From contig JAAYOP010000050.1 of assembly GCA_012520295.1 (NCBI GenBank), positions 1 to 51,396 of the forward strand: a DNA stretch of 51,396 nucleotides, given 5' to 3'. Positions 1 through 8,173 of this stretch are shown here, piece after piece (position 1 is the stretch's first letter; every line of letters starts with the position of its first letter). Made by a program: the position numbers and the translations under genes. The DNA comes from Clostridiales bacterium. Lineage in GTDB: Bacteria > Bacillota > Clostridia > Oscillospirales > Oscillospiraceae. A model generated the notes under the pieces. It was not told the origin of the DNA. It saw only the letters and a program-made list of their open reading frames with translations, and searched no databases.

Positions 1-1
1 T

Positions 2-82
2 GTCCAACAGCTATGGAAAGCATTGAAAAGGTGCGTTAGACTTTTCAACGCTTCCCACAGCGCTACTACTACTTACCATTGA
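2..82 (+). CDS. Possible 3' end of a truncated CDS at the window edge
   Basis: The frame starting at base 2 stays open for 26 codons and ends at a TGA at 80-82. The short product is basic and ends in a serine/threonine-rich tail. It is too short to assign. It could be the C-terminus of a gene, perhaps a transposase, that begins outside the window, or a chance open frame. Confidence 0.2.
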   Translation, partial: VQQLWKALKRCVRLFNASHSATTTYH

Positions 83-167
83 CAGACTTCCTAAAAAAAT
101 GGACCATATGTTTGACAACCGCAGAAAGGCTTTTTTCACTCAGGTTTTTTAGCCCGATATCAGATTA

Positions 168-671
168 TCAGGACAAATTGCCTTTATCACACAGGCCTCT
201 GAAAAACTTCATCCTTGGCAGCGCATACATAAGGGGAAGGCCCAGCAGGTACAGCACTCCCAGCTGCCCTGCAGCTACCTGCAGTCCGTATATCAAATAA
301 AACCTCCAGAAGTCCCCCGGATTTAGCGTATAGGCCAATACGGCGCCAATGACCAGGCCGTTTACTATAACCGGCGGCAGGCAGGCCAGCCATTTGGTTT
401 TTATTTTCATTGTCATCACTGCCGCCAGCAAAGTGGCCAGGGAACCGAAAATCACGTCAATTATCCCCAAGCCCCCCAACAGATTTGACAGCAGACAGCC
501 CACAAAAAGACCCGTGACGGATTCCGGGAAAAAATACGGGAGAATACACAGGACCTCCGACACTCGAAACTGGAGGGCCCCGAAGCTTATGGGAGCCAGC
601 AAAACAGTGAGAGCAAAGTATCCTGCGGCGACTACTCCCGCTATTGTCAGTTTTTTTGTGTTTGCCCACAT
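168..671 (-). CDS. queT: QueT-family queuosine precursor ECF transporter S-component
   Basis: Small, very hydrophobic membrane protein of 167 residues with about five to six predicted membrane helices. The N-terminal part has the pattern SFGALQFRVSEVLCILPYF, characteristic of the QueT family, the substrate-binding S-component of energy-coupling-factor transporters that import queuine or preQ precursors. I start it at the ATG at 671, because AAGGGGG lies about 8 bases upstream on the minus strand; the longer open frame to 737 would overlap queH. It begins 4 bases after the queH stop, so the two are probably co-transcribed and translationally coupled. Together they indicate import of a queuosine precursor and the last step of Q synthesis. 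The substrate is inferred from family and context. The ECF energising module is not in the window. Confidence 0.85.
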   Translation of the reverse strand: MWANTKKLTIAGVVAAGYFALTVLLAPISFGALQFRVSEVLCILPYFFPESVTGLFVGCLLSNLLGGLGIIDVIFGSLATLLAAVMTMKIKTKWLACLPPVIVNGLVIGAVLAYTLNPGDFWRFYLIYGLQVAAGQLGVLYLLGLPLMYALPRMKFFRGLCDKGNLS

Positions 672-675
672 ATGC

Positions 676-1293
676 TCATCCCCCTTTATTTCTGATTGAA
701 TACCGGCACCCACAGTAGTTTTGCCTGTATATGTCATACATTGCGCACAGCTCTATGGATCTTTTATATCCATCCCTTTTTTTGAAATCGGAGGGCAAAA
801 ATCTCACGCCGTATTTTTGCGCCAGCTCCCCACCCCCTTCATTTATCATCCGGGCATTTTTATAGGGGCTGATGGAAAGAGTGGTACAGAAATAGTCAAA
901 GCCTTTGGATGCGGCGACTTTCGCCGTTTCCTCCAGTCTCATGCCTATGCACGCCCGGCACCGGTCGCCCCCCTCCCGCTGCTCTTCCAGGCCTTTTACA
1001 GCCCTATCGAACTGAGGAGGCTCATATTCTCCTATACTCAGTGACACTTCCCCTTTCAGGGGCATTTTGTCAAGCAGCTTCTCCAGCTCCTCCAGACGCT
1101 TTTTATACTCCTCAGGAGGATAAATGTTGGGGTTAAAAAAGAAAACCGTTATATCAAAATACCCGGTAAGATATTCCAGCACATAGCTTGCGCAGGGTGC
1201 GCAGCATACATGAAGAAGCAGCTTCTTCCGGCTCTTTTCCATATCAAGGGTCCCTATAACCTCATCCAGCTGTTTTTGATAGTTCTCAGCCAC
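676..1293 (-). CDS. queH: Epoxyqueuosine reductase QueH
   Basis: 205-residue protein of the QueH (former DUF208) family, which reduces epoxyqueuosine to queuosine in tRNA and replaces the unrelated cobalamin enzyme QueG in many anaerobes. Visible hallmarks are the N-terminal vicinal cysteines HVCCAPC (about residues 28-34), CRACI in the middle (about 112-116) and YCGC near the C-terminus. These cysteines bind an Fe-S cluster and a second metal in known members. Length is normal for the family. It is the first gene of a two-gene minus-strand unit with queT. The upstream gap to mfd is about 235 bases and carries a strong hairpin, described separately. I looked for a preQ1 riboswitch there and saw none. 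Confidence 0.92.
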   Translation of the reverse strand: MAENYQKQLDEVIGTLDMEKSRKKLLLHVCCAPCASYVLEYLTGYFDITVFFFNPNIYPPEEYKKRLEELEKLLDKMPLKGEVSLSIGEYEPPQFDRAVKGLEEQREGGDRCRACIGMRLEETAKVAASKGFDYFCTTLSISPYKNARMINEGGGELAQKYGVRFLPSDFKKRDGYKRSIELCAMYDIYRQNYCGCRYSIRNKGG

Positions 1294-1437
1294 TTCAATC
1301 CCTCCGAATGTGATAATATATTAACATACATGGCTTCATTTTCAAGACTCACGTATAAAACTTTACATTCTTCCCCTTGAAATAGTATGGCTAAAGATGT
1401 AATATGTACCGGTAATAAGCGTAAAATATGCATAAAA

Positions 1438-1483
1438 AGCAAACATAAACATGATACCCGGGTCATCATGTTTATGTTTTGCT
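1438..1483. terminator. Strong hairpin between queH and mfd, terminator-like on the minus strand
   Basis: Bases 1438-1455 pair with 1465-1483 (18 pairs, one bulged base) around a loop holding CCCGGG. On the minus strand the stem is followed by a T-rich stretch (TTTTTATGCATATTTT), so it looks like an intrinsic terminator pointing towards queH, about 145 bases before its start codon. It may end stray antisense transcription out of mfd or act as an attenuator; no aptamer is obvious beside it. Confidence 0.55.
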
Positions 1484-1528
1484 GCGCTTACCCATATGGA
1501 TTTAGATGGATTTGGAGGGAGCCGGGCA

Positions 1529-4500
1529 TTGATTTCTTTGGCGAATGCACTGCTTAATATCCCGGATTTCAAGCAGCTGATAAACAGAATAGACGGTGGC
1601 GGCTGTCCGGTGCTCTTCAGCGGACTTGGCAGCATACACAAGGCCCATATGATAAGCGCCCTGCGCAAGCTGACGGGCAGGCCTGTTCTTGTCGTTTGCG
1701 GCGACGAGCTTGAGGCAGAGCGGATGCAAAGCGACATTGCCTCTCTGACCGGCGAAGATACCCTGCGCCTGGTTGCCAGAGAGTTTACCTTCTATAATGC
1801 CGAAAGCGTTTCCCGCCAGATAGAACATGAAAGGATTAAGACTCTTCATATGATGGCATCCGGTCAGGCAGGTATTGTTGTGGCCACTCCTGACGGGATT
1901 ATGCAGAGGACCATGCCCAAATCTGTGCTTCAGGAGGCCGGGTTCGTTTTAAAGCTGGGAGACAGGGTCCCCCTTGACCGGGTGGTGGACCAACTGCTCC
2001 TGTGCGGATATAAACGCACAGAGCAGGTGGAGGGCATTGGTCAGTTTGCTAAACGGGGCGGAATCCTCGACTTTTTTTCTCCCGCCTGTCCTTACCCGGT
2101 CCGCTGTGAGTTTTTTGGGGATGATGTGGACTCAATGGGCTTTTTTGATATTGAAAGCCAGCTCAGAATAGAGAACATCACCTCCGCCTCAATTCTGCCT
2201 GCGGCAGAAAGCCTGGCCAGCCTTTACCCGGGCAGCGTGGAAGGCTTTATAGAAGAGTTAAAGGAGCTGCTCCTAACCCTGGGCAGGAAAAAGAATACCG
2301 GTAAGGCTCTGCTGAATAATCTGGAGTCCGACATAGAATACCTGTCCAACCGGCTGAGCTTCTCGGCAGCGGACAAATATATGAATACTCTTTACCGGCA
2401 GCTGAAGACCGGTGCAGATTATATTCAGCCCGAAGGGATTGTAGTACTGTGCGAGCCGGCCAGGCTAAGTGAGCGGGCAAAGAATTACACCTGGCAGCTC
2501 AATCAGGATATCGAAGCCCTGCTGGAAAACGGAAGCATCGAGGGAAGCCTCGCTGTCTTTTACCGCCAATGGGATGAGTGCTGCGAGCTTCTGAGGGATA
2601 ACCCCGTAGTTATGATGGACAGCTTCCGCGGCAGCTCATATCCCCTGGCGCCCAGGGCCCTGCTGGACATCACGGCAAAGCAGCTGCCCTCCTTCGGCGG
2701 CAGTTTGGATACGGCTGCGGGAGATATAATCCATTATTTAAAGGACGACTACAGGATAGTTGTCTTCTGTGCCGACAAAAGAAAGGCCGGAATACTTAAA
2801 GAGCATCTTGAAAGCATCGGCGTTCCCTCTTCTCTGGATTACAGCCTTACAGACCTTCCGGAGGAAGGGGCATGCCTGATCAGTGTGGGCGCAATATCAG
2901 CGGGCATGGAGTATCCCGCTCTGAAGCTGGCTGTTCTCACCGAAAGCTATATACCAGCCCCCGTCAGTCTGAAAAGTGTTTCAAGAAAAAGAAAATCCAA
3001 AAACCGCGAAAAGCTCCAAAGCTATTCTGACCTGTCTCCCGGTGATTATGTGGTCCATGAGCATCACGGCATTGGCCGGTTCCTGGGTATTTTTAAATTG
3101 CCCGTGGACGGAGTTGAGAAGGACTATATAAAAATTGCATATTCGGGAACAGACAGCCTTTATGTTCCGGCAACCCAGCTGGATTTGGTCTCAAAATACA
3201 TCGGCGGCAGCGAAGACCACAAAGTGAAGCTCAGTAAGCTGGGAGGTACGGACTGGCAAAAAACCAAAGCAAAGGCAAAGGGCGCAGTTAAGGAGCTGGC
3301 AAAGGAGCTTATCCGCCTGTATGCCGAGCGAAGCAGAAGACCCGGGTACGCCTTTTCGCCGGATACCACATGGCAGAGAGAATTTGAGGACAGCTTTGAA
3401 TACACGGAGACTGAAGACCAACTCCGGGCGGTTGAAGAAATCAAGGCGGACATGGAAAAGCAGGTACCCATGGACAGGCTTTTATGTGGCGATGTGGGCT
3501 ACGGCAAAACAGAAGTGGCGTTTCGGGCGATTATGAAATGTGTCATGGACGGTAAGCAGGCCGCCATACTGGTTCCGACAACTGTTTTGGCCCGGCAGCA
3601 CTATATAACCGCCGTAAAGCGGTTTGCAAAATATCCGGTAAAAATCGATGTTTTAAGCCGCTTTAGAAGCAACGCCCAGATCAGGCAGGCTCTTAAAAAT
3701 TTGAAAACGGGCAATACTGATATCATCATCGGCACCCACAGGCTCATTCAAAAGGACGTGGTATTCAAGGATCTGGGCCTTCTGGTAGTGGACGAGGAGC
3801 AGCGCTTCGGTGTTTCACACAAGGAACGCCTCAAGGAGCTGGCACGGCAGGTGGATGTGCTCACCTTGTCGGCAACCCCCATCCCCCGGACCCTGAATAT
3901 GGCCTTGTCCGGTCTCCGGGATATGTCTTCAATAGAGGAGCCCCCCTCCGGGAGGCACCCGGTTCAGACCTATGTGCTTGAGCACAACTGGTCGGTACTT
4001 CACGACGCAATCCGGCGCGAAATCTCCCGGGGTGGGCAGGTGTATTATCTCCATAACCGGGTTGAAACCATTGACAGAACAGCCGCTAAGCTCTCCTCCT
4101 TACTTGGGAGCAGCGTTTCCATTGCCGTCGCTCATGGGAAAATGGACGAGGAACATCTCAATGAGGTTATGGATAGAATGGTCGCCGGTGAAATTCAAGT
4201 CCTTGTATGCACTACTATAATTGAAACCGGAATAGATATCCCGAATGTGAATACTCTTATCATAGAAGATGCGGACAGACTGGGTCTCGCCCAGCTCCAT
4301 CAGTTAAGGGGCCGGGTGGGTCGAAGTCCCCGCCACGCCTTTGCCTATTTTACCTTCCGGCGCGGCAAGATACTGACGGAAATAGCATCAAAGAGGCTGT
4401 CGACCATCCGGGAATTTGCGGAGTTCAACTCCGGCTTCAAGATAGCCATGCGTGACCTGGAAATCCGCGGCGCCGGAAATCTTCTGGGAGCGGAGCAATC

Positions 4501-5050
4501 AGGCCATATGCTCAGCGTAGGTTATGATATGTATCTCAAGCTTCTGGAAGAGGCCGTTCTGGAGGAAAAGGGCGAAAAGCCAAAGGAGCGCACCGAGTGC
4601 TCCGCTGACCTGACGGTTTCCGCTAACATCCCCGAAAGCTATGTGGAATCCCCCGAGCTGAGGATGGATTTATACCGCCGCATAGCCCTGATAGAGAACG
4701 AGGAAGACGCCGAGGATATGACAGACGAGCTTATCGACCGCTTCGGCGAGCCTCCAACGAGCGTCATCACCCTGATACATGTGGCACTGCTCAGGGGAGA
4801 AGCCGCCCAGGCCGGTATTCAGGAGATAACACAAAAAACGGGCAGACTCTATTTCAAACTGAGAGATTTTGATATGCCCCGGATTGCCTATCTTTATAAC
4901 ATGCCGTCCTTTACCGGCCGGATTAAGGTGGAGGCCGGTACAAGTCCTGCCATCAGCCTGAAGCTTAAAGGCCCGAATACTGTTGATGAAGCCGTGAAAT
5001 TCGTAAGAGCCTTCAAATCCACCGAGACCATAGTATCGCAAGAACAGTAA
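1529..5050 (+). CDS. mfd: Transcription-repair coupling factor Mfd
   Basis: Large superfamily 2 translocase of 1173 residues that releases RNA polymerase stalled at DNA lesions and recruits UvrA. From N to C terminus it has the UvrB-like domains, the RNA-polymerase-interacting domain with the typical PGDYVVHEHHGIGRF segment (about residues 505-520), the RecG-like motor with Walker A GDVGYGKT (about 654-661) and DEEQ box (about 755-758), and the C-terminal TRCF domain. I choose the TTG at 1529 because GGAGGG (1514-1519) lies nine bases upstream and the product then starts ISLANALLNIPDFKQL, like other Mfd proteins. An ATG at 1451 would lie inside a strong hairpin and add 26 residues not typical of the family. 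The next gene, a foldase, follows after about 60 bases. Confidence 0.95.
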   Translation: MISLANALLNIPDFKQLINRIDGGGCPVLFSGLGSIHKAHMISALRKLTGRPVLVVCGDELEAERMQSDIASLTGEDTLRLVAREFTFYNAESVSRQIEHERIKTLHMMASGQAGIVVATPDGIMQRTMPKSVLQEAGFVLKLGDRVPLDRVVDQLLLCGYKRTEQVEGIGQFAKRGGILDFFSPACPYPVRCEFFGDDVDSMGFFDIESQLRIENITSASILPAAESLASLYPGSVEGFIEELKELLLTLGRKKNTGKALLNNLESDIEYLSNRLSFSAADKYMNTLYRQLKTGADYIQPEGIVVLCEPARLSERAKNYTWQLNQDIEALLENGSIEGSLAVFYRQWDECCELLRDNPVVMMDSFRGSSYPLAPRALLDITAKQLPSFGGSLDTAAGDIIHYLKDDYRIVVFCADKRKAGILKEHLESIGVPSSLDYSLTDLPEEGACLISVGAISAGMEYPALKLAVLTESYIPAPVSLKSVSRKRKSKNREKLQSYSDLSPGDYVVHEHHGIGRFLGIFKLPVDGVEKDYIKIAYSGTDSLYVPATQLDLVSKYIGGSEDHKVKLSKLGGTDWQKTKAKAKGAVKELAKELIRLYAERSRRPGYAFSPDTTWQREFEDSFEYTETEDQLRAVEEIKADMEKQVPMDRLLCGDVGYGKTEVAFRAIMKCVMDGKQAAILVPTTVLARQHYITAVKRFAKYPVKIDVLSRFRSNAQIRQALKNLKTGNTDIIIGTHRLIQKDVVFKDLGLLVVDEEQRFGVSHKERLKELARQVDVLTLSATPIPRTLNMALSGLRDMSSIEEPPSGRHPVQTYVLEHNWSVLHDAIRREISRGGQVYYLHNRVETIDRTAAKLSSLLGSSVSIAVAHGKMDEEHLNEVMDRMVAGEIQVLVCTTIIETGIDIPNVNTLIIEDADRLGLAQLHQLRGRVGRSPRHAFAYFTFRRGKILTEIASKRLSTIREFAEFNSGFKIAMRDLEIRGAGNLLGAEQSGHMLSVGYDMYLKLLEEAVLEEKGEKPKERTECSADLTVSANIPESYVESPELRMDLYRRIALIENEEDAEDMTDELIDRFGEPPTSVITLIHVALLRGEAAQAGIQEITQKTGRLYFKLRDFDMPRIAYLYNMPSFTGRIKVEAGTSPAISLKLKGPNTVDEAVKFVRAFKSTETIVSQEQ

Positions 5051-5111
5051 TAACGTGCCCGGCAGCTCTTCCGGCCGTTTCCCCATATAATCATGATTTA
5101 AGGAGACAAAC

Positions 5112-6260
5112 ATGACAAAAAACAAACCATTTTCTCAGATAAAAGCGGCTTGTCTGGCAGCAATACTGCTTGTGGCTATGCTGCTGACCGGATTTTTATC
5201 GGGCTGCCGCCAGAGAGGCGAACAGATGCCCTCACCCACAGCCAGCCAGACTGTTTCGGAAACCACCCCTTCCGGGACCTCCGGATTAAGGGATGACACT
5301 CTGGTATTCACGGTGGACGGCAGGCCTGTCTACTGGGATGAGCTCAATTACTGGCTTTTCAGCGCTCTTCAGTATATAGGCAAGGACCCGGGCGGCAATA
5401 TAGACTGGACGGAGACCTATGAGGGCCTGCCTCTTTCTGAATATATAATGTCCGAAGCGCTGGAGGCCGTCAGAATGTATAAGACGGTTGAGGCCAAGTG
5501 CGAAGAGCTATCCGTTGTCCTGTCAGAAGAGGACAAGGCAAATATCGCCTCAGTTCGCGACAGTGGCATTGCCCAACTGGGAAGCGAAGAGGAGTATTTA
5601 GATTTCCTGAAAGAAAACAAGCTGAATGAAAAGCTTATTGAGTATATCTATTCCGTTTCCTATCTGCACAACAACCTGTTTGTTGAGATGTTCGGTGAAA
5701 ACGGCTCAAAGGTATCCGATGAAGACGCTATTGCCTTCGGAGAAGAAAACGGCTATTGCAGGGCAAAGCATATTCTTATTAAGACAGTTGATGAAACAGG
5801 AAACCCTCTCAGCCAGAATCAATTGGAAAAGAATCGGGAAAGGCTACAGGGTATTCTGGAGGATATCAAGGCAGCACCGGACGCGCAGGCGAGATTTGAC
5901 CAGCTTATGAATGAGAGCAGCGAAGATCCGGGAAAGGAAGCCTTTCCCGATGGCTATCAGTTTGATGCGGATACGATTAATTTTGACAAGAGCTTTCTAA
6001 AGGAAGCTACCTCCCTTCAGGCCGGCGGCATATCCCAGGATATCATCGAGATGGAGGGTATGGGCTACACCATTCTGATGCGACTGCCCCTTGACCCGGA
6101 TCTGACCATGGTAGACAGTGGCACCAGTCTGCGCAGCATGTCGGCAGCCACACGTTTCCAGACTCTTCTTGAGTCCTGGGCACAGGAGCGGGAGATTGCT
6201 TACGAGGATGTGTTTTACACAATTAAGCCTGAAAACCTGTTCGGAATACAGGAAGCCTAG
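5112..6260 (+). CDS. Lipoprotein parvulin-type peptidyl-prolyl isomerase (PrsA/SurA-like)
   Basis: 382-residue exported protein. A lysine-containing N-terminus and hydrophobic stretch lead to the lipobox LSGC, so Cys32 is the predicted lipidated residue. A Ser/Thr-rich linker follows, then a SurA-N-like helical chaperone region (about residues 50-200) and a PpiC/rotamase domain starting at CRAKHILIK (about 216). Such proteins fold secreted proteins at the outer face of the membrane. The PPIase domain is somewhat degenerate, so isomerase activity is likely but unproven. AAGGAG lies just before the ATG, and a strong terminator follows the stop. Being next to mfd is a common arrangement in Firmicutes, but the two functions are unrelated. 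Confidence 0.85.
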   Translation: MTKNKPFSQIKAACLAAILLVAMLLTGFLSGCRQRGEQMPSPTASQTVSETTPSGTSGLRDDTLVFTVDGRPVYWDELNYWLFSALQYIGKDPGGNIDWTETYEGLPLSEYIMSEALEAVRMYKTVEAKCEELSVVLSEEDKANIASVRDSGIAQLGSEEEYLDFLKENKLNEKLIEYIYSVSYLHNNLFVEMFGENGSKVSDEDAIAFGEENGYCRAKHILIKTVDETGNPLSQNQLEKNRERLQGILEDIKAAPDAQARFDQLMNESSEDPGKEAFPDGYQFDADTINFDKSFLKEATSLQAGGISQDIIEMEGMGYTILMRLPLDPDLTMVDSGTSLRSMSAATRFQTLLESWAQEREIAYEDVFYTIKPENLFGIQEA

Positions 6261-6262
6261 AC

Positions 6263-6301
6263 AATAAAAGCGTGTCTGCCGGCGCAAGACACGCTTTTAT
6301 T
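6263..6301. terminator. Bidirectional terminator between foldase gene and focA
   Basis: Perfect 15-bp inverted repeat (6263-6277 with 6287-6301) around a 9-base loop, with A-rich 5' and T-rich 3' edges. It can end transcription of the plus-strand foldase gene and the minus-strand formate channel gene. Confidence 0.85.
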
Positions 6302-6390
6302 ATCTGTCAATTTTTCTGTGTTTTCTATGTTCAGATGGCGCTGCCAGGATTTAACCTATGCCATTCCCTGAAAAAGCGGTATAATATAAG

Positions 6391-7245
6391 CTATCTGACG
6401 TGTATTTCAGTTGCTTTTTTCAAATTGGATTCCTTCTTCCTGGAAGCCGCTCCTCGCTTAACGCCGGATTTCTTAAGATAGGCGGCCCAATATCCAAGCC
6501 CCACAAGCCCGGCTCCTCCGATTATATTTCCAATTGTAACGGGCAGAAGGTTTTTTGCAAATATGCTTCCCCAATAAACTGTCCCGGAAGCTATTTCGTA
6601 TTTACCCTGGGCGAATATGGCCGCCGTCAAATAGTACATATTGGCTACACTGTGCTCATAGCCACACAGAATAAAAAGCATAATTGGAAGATATAAAGCG
6701 GCAATCTTCCCTCCTGCCGTTTTTGCTCCAAGGGTCATCCAGACGGCAATACAGACCAGAAAATTGCACAATATACCTTTAAGTACTGCGCTGCCAAAGG
6801 ACATGGATACCTTTGCCTCTGCGGTTTTTACAGCACTTTCTGCCAGTCCCCCTATCATCCCGAAAACATTGCCGTATACAACAAGGAGGGCTATTAAGAC
6901 CGAACCTATAAAGTTTCCCACATAGAATATAACCCAGCTCTTGAGCATGGCGCTCAGAGTAATCCTTTTTTCAAGCACCGGGATAATCATCAGGTTGTTT
7001 CCCGTAAACAGCTCGCTTCCCGCTATCACAACCATCGCAAGTCCGGTAGGAAACACCAATCCTTGCAATAATTTGGCAATTGATTTCGATTCGACCGTTA
7101 CACCTATAACAGTGGCCCCGACCGCCGCCAGTGCAATAAACGCCCCGGCAAAAACTGCCAGGATCAACGCTCTGTAAACAGGGTTTTTGCTTTTATTCTC
7201 ACCTATGTCTATGTAGTTATTTGCTATTTCTGCAGGGGAATACAT
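6391..7245 (-). CDS. focA: Formate/nitrite transporter family channel, probably formate
   Basis: 284-residue member of the FNT family of pentameric channels, with six predicted membrane helices. The signature GYEHSVANMY is visible at about residues 195-204 and contains the conserved pore histidine; the N-terminal half has SELFTGNN at about 77-84. A basic C-terminal tail (SGVKRGAASRKKES) lies in the cytoplasm. A clear GGAGG stands 8 bases before the ATG at 7245. It is divergent from the formate dehydrogenase operon across a 406-base gap. That strongly suggests formate rather than nitrite as substrate, though direction of transport cannot be told from sequence. Confidence 0.9.
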   Translation of the reverse strand: MYSPAEIANNYIDIGENKSKNPVYRALILAVFAGAFIALAAVGATVIGVTVESKSIAKLLQGLVFPTGLAMVVIAGSELFTGNNLMIIPVLEKRITLSAMLKSWVIFYVGNFIGSVLIALLVVYGNVFGMIGGLAESAVKTAEAKVSMSFGSAVLKGILCNFLVCIAVWMTLGAKTAGGKIAALYLPIMLFILCGYEHSVANMYYLTAAIFAQGKYEIASGTVYWGSIFAKNLLPVTIGNIIGGAGLVGLGYWAAYLKKSGVKRGAASRKKESNLKKATEIHVR

Positions 7246-7651
7246 TTATCTTTCCTCCAGTACCATAGTTGTATAAAACATTATTAATATTATTTTGACA
7301 TATGTGAATAATCTTGTCCAATGTTATTTAAAATGAAAAACTGACAATATATGTCTACTTTTTGTCTATATTGCTTAAAAGGTGCACGTTATTCTTATTA
7401 ATTCAGGCTTTAACACCTACAAGCAATGACAGTTATTTTGATTGCAGTATAAAATCATTCATATCGATTTTATATATAGAGCATGGTTTTATTGTATTGG
7501 CAACACTCTGTTTACATGTTTTCAATTTTTGAGCATATGAAAATTAAGATAAATAATATATTCTTTTGAGTGTTCCTGATATATAATTAAAGTGAACGGG
7601 TTCTGGATTTGAAGCCATTAAAACAATTAACTGAGAAAGGGCGATGATTCT
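7246..7651. promoter_or_regulatory. Divergent intergenic region between focA and the formate dehydrogenase operon
   Basis: AT-rich 406-base gap with no credible gene. A candidate sigma-A promoter for the plus operon is TTGAGC (7529-7534), 17 bases, AATAAT (7552-7557). A second TATAAT-like box near 7581 lacks a good -35. I did not find a convincing sigma-54 site; TTGGCA near 7498 lacks the matching -12 element. Shared regulation of the two sides is plausible but no operator repeat was recognised. Confidence 0.35.
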
Positions 7652-8173
7652 GTGAATATAGAATTGGACGCAAGCAAATGCTGCTGCGCACAGGAAAAGG
7701 ACGAACAGAAGTACAAAAGGTTTGATTCTGTAATTTCCGGGTATAAAGATAAGGAAGGCAATCTTATTCAGATTCTTCATTACGCTCAGGGGATTTTCGG
7801 CTGCATATCTCCTGAGCTTCAGGAGTATATCGCTGAAAAGACCGGCATTCCGGTTTCCAAAGTTCACGGGGTTGTTACTTTCTACGCCCATTTCAGCACT
7901 GAACCTAAGGGTGAACATATAATTAAGGTATGCATGGGAACCGCATGCTTTGTCCTAGGAGCAAAGGATATAGTCGATGCTCTTTCGGACAAGCTGGGTA
8001 TAGGCGTAGGAGAAACCACAAAGGACGGCAAATACACACTGGAGGTTACAAGGTGCATAGGCGCCTGCGGCCTGGCACCGGTTATGACCATAGACGATGT
8101 CGTTTATCAGCAGGTGGATAAGAAGAAGGTAGAGCAAATTCTGAATAACGAAGAGGTAAAAGAGCATGAGTGA
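7652..8173 (+). CDS. NuoE-like [2Fe-2S] subunit of NADH-linked formate dehydrogenase
   Basis: 173-residue member of the 24-kDa (NuoE/HydC/HndA) family with a thioredoxin-like fold carrying one [2Fe-2S] cluster. The ligand cysteines are seen as CMGTAC and CIGAC, spaced about 40 residues apart. It starts at a GTG with GAGAAAGGG about 11 bases before; a nearby ATG is out of frame and closes at once. The extra N-terminal Cys-rich stretch SKCCCAQ is unusual. The stop overlaps the start of the NuoF-like gene by 8 bases, indicating translational coupling. It passes electrons with the NuoF-like subunit between NAD(P)H and the formate dehydrogenase chain. Confidence 0.9.
   Translation: MNIELDASKCCCAQEKDEQKYKRFDSVISGYKDKEGNLIQILHYAQGIFGCISPELQEYIAEKTGIPVSKVHGVVTFYAHFSTEPKGEHIIKVCMGTACFVLGAKDIVDALSDKLGIGVGETTKDGKYTLEVTRCIGACGLAPVMTIDDVVYQQVDKKKVEQILNNEEVKEHE

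Noticed and set aside
1294-1437. PreQ1 riboswitch upstream of queH
   Set aside because: No preQ1-I or preQ1-II consensus (A-rich tail with matching stem) is visible on the minus strand.
7490-7515. Sigma-54 promoter (TTGGCA)
   Set aside because: The -12 element with GC at the right spacing is missing.
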